Source: Janthinobacterium rivuli (GTDB taxonomy: Bacteria > Pseudomonadota > Gammaproteobacteria > Burkholderiales > Burkholderiaceae_D). From it: a stretch of DNA of 64,000 nucleotides. The position numbers and the translations under genes are program-made. The stretch lies in contig NZ_WFLJ01000006.1 in the NCBI RefSeq assembly GCF_009208735.1, positions 62,001-126,000 on the forward strand, in the 5' to 3' direction. The notes below the pieces were generated by a model. That model worked only from the letters and a program-made list of their open reading frames with translations, was not told where the DNA came from and made no database searches. Of the stretch, positions 54,808 through 64,000 are shown one piece after another. Numbering within the stretch: position 1 is the stretch's first letter; the number at the start of each line of letters is the position of its first letter.

Positions 54808-56637
54808 TTACTCCACCGTCACCGATTTGGCCAGATTGCGTGGCTTGTCCACATCCGTGCCGCGCGCCAGCGCCGTGTGGTACGCGAGCAATTGCAACGC
54901 GACCACGTGCAGGATCGGCGACAAGTCACCGTAGTGCTCGGGCAGACGGATGACGTGCAAGCCTTCGCCGGAGCTGATGCGCGAGTCGACGTCGGCGAAG
55001 ACGTACAGCTGGCCGCCACGGGCGCGCACTTCCTGCATGTTCGATTTCAGCTTTTCGATCAGCGCGTCGTTCGGCGCGATGGTGACGACCGGCATTTCAT
55101 TCGTCACCAGGGCCAGCGGGCCATGCTTCAGTTCGCCGGCCGGATACGCTTCGGCATGGATATACGAGATTTCCTTCAGTTTCAAGGCGCCTTCCAAGGC
55201 GATCGGGTAATGCATGCCGCGGCCCAGGAAGAGGGCGTTTTCCTTGCGGGCGAATTCCTCGGACCAGGCGATGATCTGCGGTTCCAGCGCCAGCACGGAC
55301 GCGATGGCGACGGGCAGGTGGCGCATGGCTTTCAGGTGCGCCGCTTCCTGCTCTTCAGACAGGTGGCCATTGACTTGCGCCAGGCACAGAGTCAGCAGGA
55401 ACAGGCCGGCCAGCTGCGTCGTAAACGCCTTGGTCGAGGCCACGCCCACTTCCACACCGGCGCGCGTGATGTAGGCCAGCGCGCATTCGCGCACCATGGC
55501 GCTGGTGGCCACGTTGCAGATGGTGAGAGTGTGCTGCATGCCCAGGCTGCGCGCATGTTTCAGGGCGGCCAGGGTGTCGGCCGTTTCGCCGCTTTGCGAG
55601 ATGGTGACGACCAGGGTGTTCGGGTGCGGCACGCTGTCGCGGTAGCGGTATTCGCTGGCCACTTCCACACTGACGGGCACCTTGGCGATCGATTCGATCC
55701 AGTACTTGGCCGTCATGCCCGCATACGAGCTGGTGCCGCAGGCAAGGATCAGCACGCGATCGATCTGCTTGAAGATTTTATACGCGTCGTCGCCGAACAA
55801 TTCCGGCATGATGCCCGTCACGCCTTCGAGCGTGTCGCCGATGGCGCGCGGCTGTTCAAAAATTTCCTTCTGCATGTAGTGGCGGTACGGACCCAGCTCG
55901 GCCGCGCCCGTGTGGGCATGCACGGTTTTCACTTCGCGCTCGACGGGCTTGCCGTCGACGTCGACGATCCAGCAACGCGACAGTTGCAGGTCGACCACGT
56001 CGCCTTCTTCCAGGTAGATGATCTGGTCCGTCGTGCCGGCCAGGGCCATCGCGTCCGAGGCGACAAAGTTTTCACCGTTGCCCAGGCCGACGATCAGGGG
56101 CGAGCCCTGGCGTGCGGCCACCACGCGGTGCGGCTCGTCGCGGCAGAAGACGGCGATCGCATACGCGCCGTCGAGGCGTTTGACGGCCTGCTGCACGGTC
56201 TCGAACAGGTCGCCGTTGTACATGTGCTCGACCAGGTGGGCGATCACTTCCGTGTCCGTCTGGCTCTGGAAGACGTAACCGAGGGCCGTCAGTTCGGCGC
56301 GCAGTTCGTCGTGGTTTTCGATGATGCCGTTATGCACCAGCGCCACGCGGGCGTTCTCTTCCGTTGGGGAGAAGTGTGGGTGGGCATTGAAGGAGACCGG
56401 GGCGCCATGCGTGGCCCAGCGCGTGTGGGCGATGCCCGTGAAGCCGCTCAAGCCTTCTTCGGCGATCTGCTTTTCCAGCTCGGCCACGCGCGAGGTGGAG
56501 CGCGAGCGCTGCAAACGGCCATCCGCATGCAGGGCGATGCCGCAGGAATCGTAGCCGCGGTATTCCAGGCGCTTCAAGCCCTCGACCAGGATGGGAGTGA
56601 TGTTACGTTGCGCTACCGCGCCGACGATGCCGCACAT
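54808..56637 (-). CDS. glmS: Glutamine--fructose-6-phosphate aminotransferase
   Basis: A 609-residue enzyme making glucosamine-6-phosphate, the first step to UDP-GlcNAc for peptidoglycan and lipopolysaccharide. Catalytic Cys2 (MCGIVGAV), the glutaminase domain (about 1-240) and two SIS sugar-isomerase domains ([19 protein letters not shown]) are present, ending in the typical KSVTVE. A terminator follows. In this window it is separated from glmU by lrp and the DnaA-box region. Confidence 0.97.
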   Translation of the reverse strand: MCGIVGAVAQRNITPILVEGLKRLEYRGYDSCGIALHADGRLQRSRSTSRVAELEKQIAEEGLSGFTGIAHTRWATHGAPVSFNAHPHFSPTEENARVALVHNGIIENHDELRAELTALGYVFQSQTDTEVIAHLVEHMYNGDLFETVQQAVKRLDGAYAIAVFCRDEPHRVVAARQGSPLIVGLGNGENFVASDAMALAGTTDQIIYLEEGDVVDLQLSRCWIVDVDGKPVEREVKTVHAHTGAAELGPYRHYMQKEIFEQPRAIGDTLEGVTGIMPELFGDDAYKIFKQIDRVLILACGTSSYAGMTAKYWIESIAKVPVSVEVASEYRYRDSVPHPNTLVVTISQSGETADTLAALKHARSLGMQHTLTICNVATSAMVRECALAYITRAGVEVGVASTKAFTTQLAGLFLLTLCLAQVNGHLSEEQEAAHLKAMRHLPVAIASVLALEPQIIAWSEEFARKENALFLGRGMHYPIALEGALKLKEISYIHAEAYPAGELKHGPLALVTNEMPVVTIAPNDALIEKLKSNMQEVRARGGQLYVFADVDSRISSGEGLHVIRLPEHYGDLSPILHVVALQLLAYHTALARGTDVDKPRNLAKSVTVE

Positions 56638-56798
56638 GGAAACCTCTGTCTAAAAATTCATCAATGCACGCATGCTAAAGCAGAGCGCATGAAATATGCT
56701 TTCTAAATCTGTGTATTTTTGAATGAATATTTCACGACTATTTTCCGGTGAAATATTATTTCATTTAAAATCAATATATTCTCCAATTCATCAAAATC

Positions 56799-57272
56799 AT
56801 GAACCATAGCAACATTACCCTCGACGAGATCGATCGTCGCATCCTGAACGCCTTGCAACTTGACGCATCGCAAACCAACAGTGAGCTGGCGCAAGCGGTG
56901 CACGTCTCGGCGCCCACGTGTTTGCGCAGGGTCAAGCATTTGCGGGAAAGCGGCGTCATCGAGCGGCAAGTGGCCATCGTCGCGCCACAGCTGGTGGGGG
57001 CGCGCCTGACGGCCATCGTGGAAATCACGCTCGACGTGCAGGCGTTTGAGCGCATGGCCGAATTCGAGCAACTGGTGGCGGACGAGCCTGCCGTGCTGCA
57101 GTGCTATCGCGTCTCGCCCGGGCCCGACTTCGTGCTGATGGTGCAGGTGGCCGACATGCCCGCCTACCACGCGCTGGCGCACCGCCTGTTCGCCGCGCAC
57201 GCGAATGTGCGCAACGTGAAAAGCTATTTTTCCACGTTCCGCAGCAAATTCGAGACGCGCATCGCGGTGTGA
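56799..57272 (+). CDS. Lrp/AsnC-family transcriptional regulator
   Basis: A 157-residue regulator: N-terminal helix-turn-helix (NSELAQAVHVSAPTCLRRVKHL, key part HVSAPTCLRRVK) and a C-terminal RAM ligand-binding domain (GPDFVLMVQVADMPAYHAL). It is divergent from glmS (161-bp AT-rich gap). The effector, probably an amino acid, and the targets are unknown. Confidence 0.9.
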   Translation: MNHSNITLDEIDRRILNALQLDASQTNSELAQAVHVSAPTCLRRVKHLRESGVIERQVAIVAPQLVGARLTAIVEITLDVQAFERMAEFEQLVADEPAVLQCYRVSPGPDFVLMVQVADMPAYHALAHRLFAAHANVRNVKSYFSTFRSKFETRIAV

Positions 57273-57290
57273 AGCAGGCTGGCAGAGAAG

Positions 57291-57846
57291 TTATCCTCGC
57301 TTATCCCTTGATTCCCTCCTGCTTATGCACAAGTTTATCCACAGTATAAAAATCACCGATTTCCACGGCTGCCACATCCGGCCTCGCGAGAAGCCCTGCA
57401 ACAAATGCATATCGGCGCTGGCATAAAACTTATCCCGGCTTATTCATCGCTTGTCCACGCCTTGACAACAGGCTTTTGCACAGCTTTACCCACAGGCCAC
57501 CTCTACAAACAAGCTCAATATATCCTTTGAATACAATGACTTGGAAGTTATTCATGACTTATCCTCAGCTTGCGCACAAGCTTATCCACATTCGGACAAG
57601 CAAGAATCCTGAATATTTTTTGGCAGCTGTGCAGGCTCGCTTGCACGCTGGCGCACCAGGTTCGAGGGGATAACTTATCCCGTCTTTTCCACCGTTTATA
57701 CGCCGCTTATACCGGGCTTATCCATCACTTGTCAGCATGCTTGTTCACACGTTTATCCACACTCGACAATACAGAGAAAATACGGAATGTAAAAATGGCG
57801 CGACTTATCCCGGGTTGCCAGCCAATACTCCACAGGATTATCCACA
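57291..57846 (+). repeat. Cluster of same-strand DnaA boxes in a gene-free region
   Basis: The 638-bp gap between lrp and glmU has no credible gene. On the plus strand it has five exact TTATNCACA boxes (57323, 57335, 57582, 57753, 57838) and TTTTGCACA at 57474, plus near matches TTACCCACA (57486), TTATCCTCA (57559) and TTGTTCACA (57741). A second related motif, CTTATCCCG(G), recurs at 57429, 57674 and 57804, with a GGGATAA/TTATCCC dyad at 57667-57681. About sixteen TTAT starts face the same way. This is an origin-like or DnaA-binding locus. Confidence 0.8.
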
Positions 57847-57852
57847 GGCATG

Positions 57853-57887
57853 AAAAAACGCCGCCAGCCCGGACAGGCTGACGGCGT
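57853..57887 (-). terminator. Intrinsic terminator of glmU
   Basis: On the minus strand ACGCCGTCAGCC pairs with GGCTGGCGGCGT (one wobble) around a short loop, then six T. It lies 23 bp past the glmU stop. Confidence 0.88.
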
Positions 57888-57910
57888 CATGCGTACCGAA
57901 GGCGGTGCGC

Positions 57911-59287
57911 TTACTTCTTGATTTTCACGGGGCGCGTCCAGCCGTCGATGGTTACCTGGCGCGCGCGCGACACGGTCAGCTTGCCGGCCGGCGCATCTTT
58001 CGACAAGGTCGTGCCGGCGCCCAGGGTGGCGCCCTTGCCGACGGTGACGGGGGCGATCAGCTGGCTGTCGCTGCCAATGAAGGCGTCGTCTTCAATCACC
58101 GTACGGAACTTGTTCACGCCATCGTAGTTGCAAGTGATCGTGCCGGCGCCGATGTTGACCTTCGAGCCGATGGTGGCGTCGCCGATGTAGGCCAGGTGGT
58201 TGGCCTTGCTGTGCGCGGCGACCTGGCTGTTCTTCACTTCGACGAAGTTGCCGATATGCACGTCTTCCGCCAGGACCGTGCCCGGGCGCAGGCGCGCGTA
58301 GGGGCCGATGATGGAAGCGGCGCCGACGATGGCGTCCTCGATATGGCAGAACGGCTTGATGTGCGCGCCGGCCGCCACCGTGGCATTGATGAAGACGTTG
58401 TTCGCGCCCACGCGTACGCCGTCGCCCAGTTCGACTCTGCCTTCGAACACGCAGCCGACGTCGATGGTGACATCGCGGCCGCAAATGAGTTCGCCGCGCA
58501 CGTCGATGCGGGCCGGGTCGAGCAAAGTCACGCCCCGTTCCAGCAAGGCTTGCGCGATATTGTTCTGGTGAATGCGTTCGAGCTGGGCCAGTTGCACCTT
58601 GCTGTTGACGCCCGCCACTTCCCACACGGCGGCCGGGTGGGCCGAGGTGACGGCCACGCCATCGGCGACGGCCTGGGAGACGATATCGGTCAGATAGTAT
58701 TCCCCTTGAGCATTGTCATTCGACAAGGCCGACAGCCATTGCTTCAGCGCCACGGTGGGCGCGACCATGATGCCGCTGTTGATCTCGCGGATGGCGCGCT
58801 CTTCTGGCGTGGCATCCTTTTCCTCGACGATGCGCACGATGGCGCCATGCTCGCGCACGATGCGGCCCAGGCCGAAGGGATCGTCCTGTTCCACGGTCAA
58901 AATGGCCAGCTTGTCCTTGCCGGCCGCCTGCACCAGTTGCTGCAGGGAAGCGGCGCTGGTCAGCGGCACGTCGCCGTACAGGATCAGGGTCGGCACGCTG
59001 TCATCGAGCAAGGATACGGCTTGCTGCACCGCATGGCCGGTGCCCAGCTGCTGGGTTTGCTCGGCGGCATCGATCGCCAGGGCAGGGTTCACCTTGTAGC
59101 CGTCGAGCAACTTCAGCACCGCAGCGCCCCCATGTCCGTAAATCACGCATAATCGGGACGGCGCCAGGCCGAGCGCCGTGTCGATGACGTGCGACAACAG
59201 CGGTTTTCCCGCCAACGGGTGCAATACCTTGGGCAGTGCCGACTGCATGCGTTTGCCCATACCGGCAGCGAGAATGACAACGTTCAT
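57911..59287 (-). CDS. glmU: Bifunctional N-acetylglucosamine-1-phosphate uridyltransferase/glucosamine-1-phosphate acetyltransferase
   Basis: A 458-residue enzyme completing UDP-GlcNAc synthesis. The N-terminal pyrophosphorylase has [19 protein letters not shown] (residues about 6-24); the C-terminal half is a left-handed beta helix of hexapeptide repeats with the acetyltransferase segment ([24 protein letters not shown]). ATG 59287 (MNVVILAAG) is clear; the frame extends upstream into the divergent lipoprotein leader. It is followed by its own terminator. Confidence 0.96.
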   Translation of the reverse strand: MNVVILAAGMGKRMQSALPKVLHPLAGKPLLSHVIDTALGLAPSRLCVIYGHGGAAVLKLLDGYKVNPALAIDAAEQTQQLGTGHAVQQAVSLLDDSVPTLILYGDVPLTSAASLQQLVQAAGKDKLAILTVEQDDPFGLGRIVREHGAIVRIVEEKDATPEERAIREINSGIMVAPTVALKQWLSALSNDNAQGEYYLTDIVSQAVADGVAVTSAHPAAVWEVAGVNSKVQLAQLERIHQNNIAQALLERGVTLLDPARIDVRGELICGRDVTIDVGCVFEGRVELGDGVRVGANNVFINATVAAGAHIKPFCHIEDAIVGAASIIGPYARLRPGTVLAEDVHIGNFVEVKNSQVAAHSKANHLAYIGDATIGSKVNIGAGTITCNYDGVNKFRTVIEDDAFIGSDSQLIAPVTVGKGATLGAGTTLSKDAPAGKLTVSRARQVTIDGWTRPVKIKK

Positions 59288-59312
59288 AGACCGTCTTTTA
59301 TAAGTTAAGAAT

Positions 59313-60218
59313 ATGAAAAAGTTTAACACGCAGGCCCCGTCTTCCGCGCCTTCCAGCCGCTTTATGTATGCCGTGCTGGCCATCGTGCTCGTTGTCATGG
59401 CCGGCTGCAGCGGCTTGCGCCTGGCCTACAACAATGGCGATACCGTGCTGTACTGGTGGCTGAACGCGTATGTCGACCTGGACCGCGACCAGAAGGGCTG
59501 GGTGCGCGACGATATCGACAAGCTGTTTGACTGGCACCGCAAGACGCAATTGAAGGATTACGTGGAGATCCTGCGCACCGGCCAGAAGCAGTTGCAAGGC
59601 AATACCACGCAGGCCGATCTGATGATGGATTACAGCGAGATCAAGCAGCGCACGCAGGCGCTGCTGCTGAAGGCGGCGCCCGAACTGGCCGACCTGGCGC
59701 GCTCGCTCAAGCCCGAACAGATCGCGCAGATGGAAAAGAAGTTCAAGTCGAACAATGAGGATTACCGCAAGAAATACCTGAGCGGCGACCAGGAGAAACG
59801 CCAGAAACTGCGCTACAAGAAAGCCATGGAACAATTCGAACTGTGGTTCGGCGGATTCAGCAGCGAGCAGGAAGCCATCATCCGCAAGGCGTCCGACGCG
59901 CGTCCGCTGAACAACGAGATCTGGCTCGACGAACGCACGCGGCGCCAGCAGAATGTGTTGAACCTGGTCAAGAAAGTCCACCAGGAAAAACTCAGCAAGG
60001 AAGCCAGCGCGGCCTTGATCACGACCCTGATCAAGGACAGTTTCGAGCGCCTGGAGCACTCGGAGCGCAAGGCTTTCTTTGATGCCTACGAAAGCAGCAC
60101 GGCGCAGATGGTCTTGACGGTGATCAAGATCGCCACGCCGGCGCAAAAAGCCCACGCCGTCAAGCGCATGCAGGGCTGGATCGACGATTTCAATTCCCTG
60201 GCCACGCAAGCCAAATAG
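59313..60218 (+). CDS. DUF6279-family lipoprotein
   Basis: A 301-residue lipoprotein: signal peptide with lipobox VVMAGC near residue 32, then a mostly helical, charged domain ([22 protein letters not shown] at its start, the conserved DUF6279 signature; key part [12 protein letters not shown]). Function is unknown. It is divergent from glmU with a 25-bp gap. Confidence 0.8.
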   Translation: MKKFNTQAPSSAPSSRFMYAVLAIVLVVMAGCSGLRLAYNNGDTVLYWWLNAYVDLDRDQKGWVRDDIDKLFDWHRKTQLKDYVEILRTGQKQLQGNTTQADLMMDYSEIKQRTQALLLKAAPELADLARSLKPEQIAQMEKKFKSNNEDYRKKYLSGDQEKRQKLRYKKAMEQFELWFGGFSSEQEAIIRKASDARPLNNEIWLDERTRRQQNVLNLVKKVHQEKLSKEASAALITTLIKDSFERLEHSERKAFFDAYESSTAQMVLTVIKIATPAQKAHAVKRMQGWIDDFNSLATQAK

Positions 60219-60241
60219 CCAGGCAGCGCCAGCAGGGGGGA

Positions 60242-60267
60242 GGGGGCCATATGCTATAGTGGCCCCC
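60242..60267. terminator. Hairpin between the DUF6279 and rsmD genes
   Basis: Perfect 8-bp arms GGGGGCCA / TGGCCCCC with a 10-nt loop, 23 bp after the lipoprotein stop and 20 bp before rsmD. No T tract follows, so it may be a weak stop or leader stem. Confidence 0.4.
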
Positions 60268-60287
60268 ATCGAATTGAAGAAATTCCC

Positions 60288-60947
60288 ATGCAAAAGAAAA
60301 TAAAGAAACCCGCCAAAGTCCCCGTCCACCACGCGCCGCCACCGAACCAGGTGCGCATCATCGGCGGCCAGTGGAAGCGCTCCGTGCTGCCTGTTTTGCA
60401 GGCACTGGGCCTGCGCCCGACGCCGGACCGCGTGCGCGAAACCGTCTTTAACTGGATCAATCACTTGCGTGACGGCGACTGGTCCAATGCCCAGGTGCTG
60501 GACCTGTTCGCCGGCAGCGGCGCACTCGGCTTCGAAGCGGCCAGCCGCGGCGCCGCCGCCGTCACCATGGTCGACACCCATACGCCCGTGATCCGCCAGC
60601 TGGAAGAAAACAAGACGAAATTGCGCGCCGACAATGTCCAGCTGCTGCGCGGCGACGCCTTGCTGACGGCGCAAGGCCTGGCCTCGCGCGGCCAGCGTTT
60701 CGACCTGATCTTCCTCGACCCGCCCTACCAGCAGGATTTCCTCGCGAAAGTGTTGCCCTTGTGCGCCAACCTGCTCAGGGAAGGCGGCATGGTGTATGCG
60801 GAATCGGGCTTGCCGCTCGTCTTCGATGACACCAGCGCCCTGGAAAAACCCGAGTGGATGGCGCCGTGGGAAGTCATCCGTGCCGACAAGGCGGGCACCG
60901 TTTATTATCATTTGCTAACTTACAACAAAGTGCCGGCAACTGCCTGA
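60288..60947 (+). CDS. rsmD: 16S rRNA (guanine966-N2)-methyltransferase
   Basis: A 219-residue rRNA methyltransferase acting on G966 of 16S rRNA. The VRIIGGQWKRSVLPV start, SAM motif VLDLFAGSGALGFEAASRG and catalytic DPPY (LIFLDPPYQQDF) are typical. It is followed by coaD on the same strand, the usual rsmD-coaD pairing. Confidence 0.94.
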   Translation: MQKKIKKPAKVPVHHAPPPNQVRIIGGQWKRSVLPVLQALGLRPTPDRVRETVFNWINHLRDGDWSNAQVLDLFAGSGALGFEAASRGAAAVTMVDTHTPVIRQLEENKTKLRADNVQLLRGDALLTAQGLASRGQRFDLIFLDPPYQQDFLAKVLPLCANLLREGGMVYAESGLPLVFDDTSALEKPEWMAPWEVIRADKAGTVYYHLLTYNKVPATA

Positions 60948-61011
60948 ATCTGCCTATAAATGAGGCAAAAAGGCTCCCTGGCCCGAGGCGCAGCACTAAT
61001 TTAAGGCATAA

Positions 61012-61826
<815 letters not shown>

Positions 61827-61927
61827 GCTTTTCTCTCCCGCCGCCGCTCCGCGCGGCCCTCTTTTACCAACTGTTCTACACTGTGTGCTCAGTTATCCAC
61901 AGCCCATGGTTTCCACGGAGGTAGAAG

Positions 61928-62524
61928 ATGCAAATCAGCACATCCCGCTTGGGCCGCTCCCTGGCTGCCGCCTGCCTGTGCGCCGCCGTGGCACAAGCGG
62001 CGCTGGCCGTCGAGGTGGGCGGCGTCAGGCTGGACGACACGGTGCAGCTGGCCAGCCGCGAATTGAAACTCAACGGCGCCGGCGTGCGCTACAAGGTCAT
62101 CTTCAAGGTCTACACGATCGCGCTGTACCTGCCGGAAAAGAAAACCCAGCTGGCCGACATCCTGGCGCTGGCCGGGCCGCGCCGCCTGGAAATCGTCATG
62201 CTGCGCGACATCACCTCCGACGAGCTGGGCCAGGCCTTCATGCAAGGTTTGAAGCGCAGTTCCGACCAGGCCGACCGCACGCGTCTGCTGAGCCAGACGA
62301 TGCAGTTCGGCGCCATGTTCGCCATGGTGCCCGGCCTGAAAAAGGGCGACATCCTGACCGTGGACTGGCTGCCGGAAGAGGGGACGTTATGCAAGCTGAA
62401 CGGCAAACAGGTGGGCGACACGGTGCCGGACCTGGCTTTTTACAATGCGCTGCTGAAAATCTGGATCGGCGCCCATCCGGCCGACACCTTGTTGCGCGCG
62501 CATTTGCTGGGAGACATGGCGTAA
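61928..62524 (+). CDS. Exported chalcone isomerase-like protein
   Basis: A 198-residue protein with an N-terminal signal peptide (about 1-27, ending AALAVE) and a chalcone-isomerase-like fold (LNGAGVRYKVIFKVYTIALYL). Bacterial members bind fatty acids or have unknown roles; isomerase activity should not be assumed. A lone exact DnaA box, TTATCCACA, lies at 61893-61901 in its leader. Confidence 0.85.
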   Translation: MQISTSRLGRSLAAACLCAAVAQAALAVEVGGVRLDDTVQLASRELKLNGAGVRYKVIFKVYTIALYLPEKKTQLADILALAGPRRLEIVMLRDITSDELGQAFMQGLKRSSDQADRTRLLSQTMQFGAMFAMVPGLKKGDILTVDWLPEEGTLCKLNGKQVGDTVPDLAFYNALLKIWIGAHPADTLLRAHLLGDMA

Positions 62525-62542
62525 TCGCCTGGCGGCAGGCGT

Positions 62543-62567
62543 AAAAAAAGCCGGCGCAGGCCGGCTT
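62543..62567 (-). terminator. Intrinsic terminator of the small membrane protein gene
   Basis: Stem AAGCCGGC / GCCGGCTT with loop GCAG; on the minus strand it is followed by seven T. It lies 20 bp past the stop of the gene at 62588. It may also help stop the convergent plus-strand gene. Confidence 0.82.
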
Positions 62568-62587
62568 GTCATGTGCAACAGGCGATC

Positions 62588-62893
62588 TCAGGCGCGCGTC
62601 GACAGGGCGCGCAATTCGGCGGCATTGCTAGGCGACACGCCATCCATCTTGCCCAGGGTGCGCTTCAGGGCTTGCGCTTGACGCATCTGCTGGCGCGCCA
62701 GGCGCTCTTCGCGGCTCAGTTTCGGGCGCACCACCAGCATCATGGCGCGGGCGATGCCCACCAGCAAAGGCTTGAACAGCAGGGCGAAGGCGCCCACGGC
62801 GACGATCACCAGCACGAGTTGCAGGGCGTTGAGCAGGGATATCTCCAGCACGGGTGCGGATACTGCGTACAGGGCGGAGGCGAAGGTAGACAT
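62588..62893 (-). CDS. Small conserved-type membrane protein, function unknown
   Basis: A 101-residue protein: one hydrophobic helix near residues 18-45 (NALQLVLVIVAVGAFALLF) and a basic C-terminal helix (RPKLSREERLARQQMRQAQ) that likely lies in the cytoplasm. I do not recognise a family. ATG 62893 has GGAA at good spacing; an ATG at 62908 is the alternative. It has its own terminator, supporting a real gene. Confidence 0.65.
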   Translation of the reverse strand: MSTFASALYAVSAPVLEISLLNALQLVLVIVAVGAFALLFKPLLVGIARAMMLVVRPKLSREERLARQQMRQAQALKRTLGKMDGVSPSNAAELRALSTRA

Positions 62894-63085
62894 ACTGTTC
62901 CAGTGCATTATAGAATTTGCCAGTACTATAGTGCAGTGCAACATATAAATCTAATTCCATTTCTTGATACCAATTATATGAATCGTGAATGGAAAACTGT
63001 AATATTTTTTTACGAGTGAAAATATTCGTGCCCGGCGCGGTTTACACTCTTAAGTAATCAATTCAACTTTTATCTTGGGCTTTCC

Positions 63086-64000
63086 ATGAGTTTTCTGACG
63101 CTGGATCTGAACTTGCTGCGTGTTTTCGACGCCGTCATGACGGAACAAAACCTGACGCGCGCAGCCGGCCACCTGGCGATGACGCAGCCGGCGGTATCGA
63201 ACGCCATCAAACGCCTGCGCGAGAGCCTCGGTGACGAATTGCTGATCCGCACGGCATATGGCGTGAAACCCACGCCGCGCGCCGAAGCGCTGTGGCCGTC
63301 CGTGCGCTCGGCCCTGGCCAGCCTGGAAGCGGCCGTCACGCCGGAAACCTTCGACGTCTCGAAGACCCACGCCACGTTCCGCATGGCCATGGCCGATGCG
63401 ACGGCCGCGTTCTGGCTGCCATCCCTGATGCGCTCGATCGAACGGGAAGCGCCGGGCGTCAACGTGCGCATGATGCCGCTGACCACGCGCGAACCGCGTC
63501 CCATGCTGCTGCGCGGCGATATCGACCTGGCCGTGGGTTTCTTTCCCGGCGTGGCGGCGCAATTGTCGAGCGAAACGGGTTCGCCCATCCGCCACGAGCG
63601 CCTGTATTCCGGCAAGTATGTGTGCGTGATGCGGCGCGGCCATCCGCTGGCCGACAAGGAATTGACTCTGGATAACTACTGCGCGGCGAACCATTTATTG
63701 GTGAGCTTTTCCGGCCGCGCGCATGGCTTGATCGACGAAGCGCTGTCGCAGATCCACCGCGAGCGGCGCATCTTGCTGACGGTCAACCAGTTCTTCACGG
63801 CAGGGCGCGTGGTCGCCAATTCGGACCTGATCACGGTCTTGCCGCGCCATTTGATCGCCTCGACGGGCATGACGGAGTCCCTGCTGTACAAGGATTTGCC
63901 GTTGACCCTGCCGGCCGTCCACCTGGACATGCTGTGGCACGAGCGCGACGCCCGCAGCCCCGCCCACAAATGGCTGCGTAATCATCTGGAAAGCATGAAC
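63086..64000 (+). CDS. LysR-family regulator (3' end outside window)
   Basis: At least 305 residues of a NodD/LinR-type LysR regulator: MSFLTLDLNLLRVFDAVMTE start, helix-turn-helix TRAAGHLAMTQPAVSNAIKR, and effector domain. The frame is open to base 64000, so the last residues are missing. It is divergent from the small membrane protein gene across a 192-bp AT-rich gap. Targets unknown. Confidence 0.88.
   Translation, partial: MSFLTLDLNLLRVFDAVMTEQNLTRAAGHLAMTQPAVSNAIKRLRESLGDELLIRTAYGVKPTPRAEALWPSVRSALASLEAAVTPETFDVSKTHATFRMAMADATAAFWLPSLMRSIEREAPGVNVRMMPLTTREPRPMLLRGDIDLAVGFFPGVAAQLSSETGSPIRHERLYSGKYVCVMRRGHPLADKELTLDNYCAANHLLVSFSGRAHGLIDEALSQIHRERRILLTVNQFFTAGRVVANSDLITVLPRHLIASTGMTESLLYKDLPLTLPAVHLDMLWHERDARSPAHKWLRNHLESMN

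Noticed and set aside
54718..56706. 662-codon plus-strand frame over glmS
   Set aside because: Antisense to an intact, essential-type glmS.
57476..57881. Short open frames inside the DnaA-box region
   Set aside because: No SD, low-quality composition, and their sequence is made of the repeated TTATCC motifs.

Overview
The window reads as chromosomal DNA of a GC-rich aerobic betaproteobacterium, order Burkholderiales. The family Oxalobacteraceae (Janthinobacterium, Massilia, Duganella type) is the most likely; this is inferred from gene content and protein style, not from a database search. It holds about 50 protein genes packed tightly on both strands. I saw no rRNA or tRNA genes, CRISPR array, phage or insertion sequence.

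Layout. 1-2813: end of a cbb3 oxidase operon (ccoP, cut by the window edge, ccoG, ccoH), with a pair of REP-like palindromes between ccoG and ccoH. 2817-6889: an Fnr regulator and a large hybrid sensor kinase. 6961-9993: the molybdate operon modABC-modE (minus strand) with a ModE operator. 10241-15253: tricarballylate/citrate catabolism, tcuABC plus the LysR gene tcuR. 15328-16338: an SBF-type transporter. 16548-20493: a GlrK-QseG-GlrR envelope-sensing system next to a BON-domain periplasmic protein gene, whose upstream region carries a consensus sigma-54 promoter and two GlrR-type upstream sites. 20777-24080: a PreP-like M16 peptidase and a convergent VOC protein. 24138-27071: a PchR-like AraC regulator and a methyltransferase gene sharing a Fur box, then an SDR gene. 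27068-30007: LysR, MFS and a cysteine-rich HTH regulator. 30132-36867: a MexHI-OpmD-like RND efflux operon with an extra small membrane protein. 36869-39715: DHA2 efflux pump, NTF2-like protein and divergent LysR. 39855-45290: a stress-type protein, NAD biosynthesis (nadM-Nudix, nadE), ClbS/DfsB-like protein, ArsR-rhodanese regulator and DUF2938 protein. 45287-49664: MscS-type channel and a chemoreceptor. 49777-53484: a folate-independent methionine synthase set (mesD, mesX, flavin reductase, MetR-like regulator). 53512-57272: serine hydrolase, glmS and an Lrp-type regulator. 57273-57910: a 638-bp gene-free stretch with many same-strand DnaA boxes. 57911-62893: glmU, a DUF6279 lipoprotein, rsmD, coaD, YfhL ferredoxin, a chalcone-isomerase-like protein and a small membrane protein. 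63086-64000: a LysR gene cut by the window end.

The most interesting signals are regulatory. They are the DnaA-box cluster between lrp and glmU, the GlrR/sigma-54 control region of the BON gene, and the shared Fur box between the PchR-like regulator and the methyltransferase. The MesD/MesX pair is an unusual metabolic feature. Many neighbouring genes overlap by 4 bp (ATGA), which supports several start choices and operon assignments.
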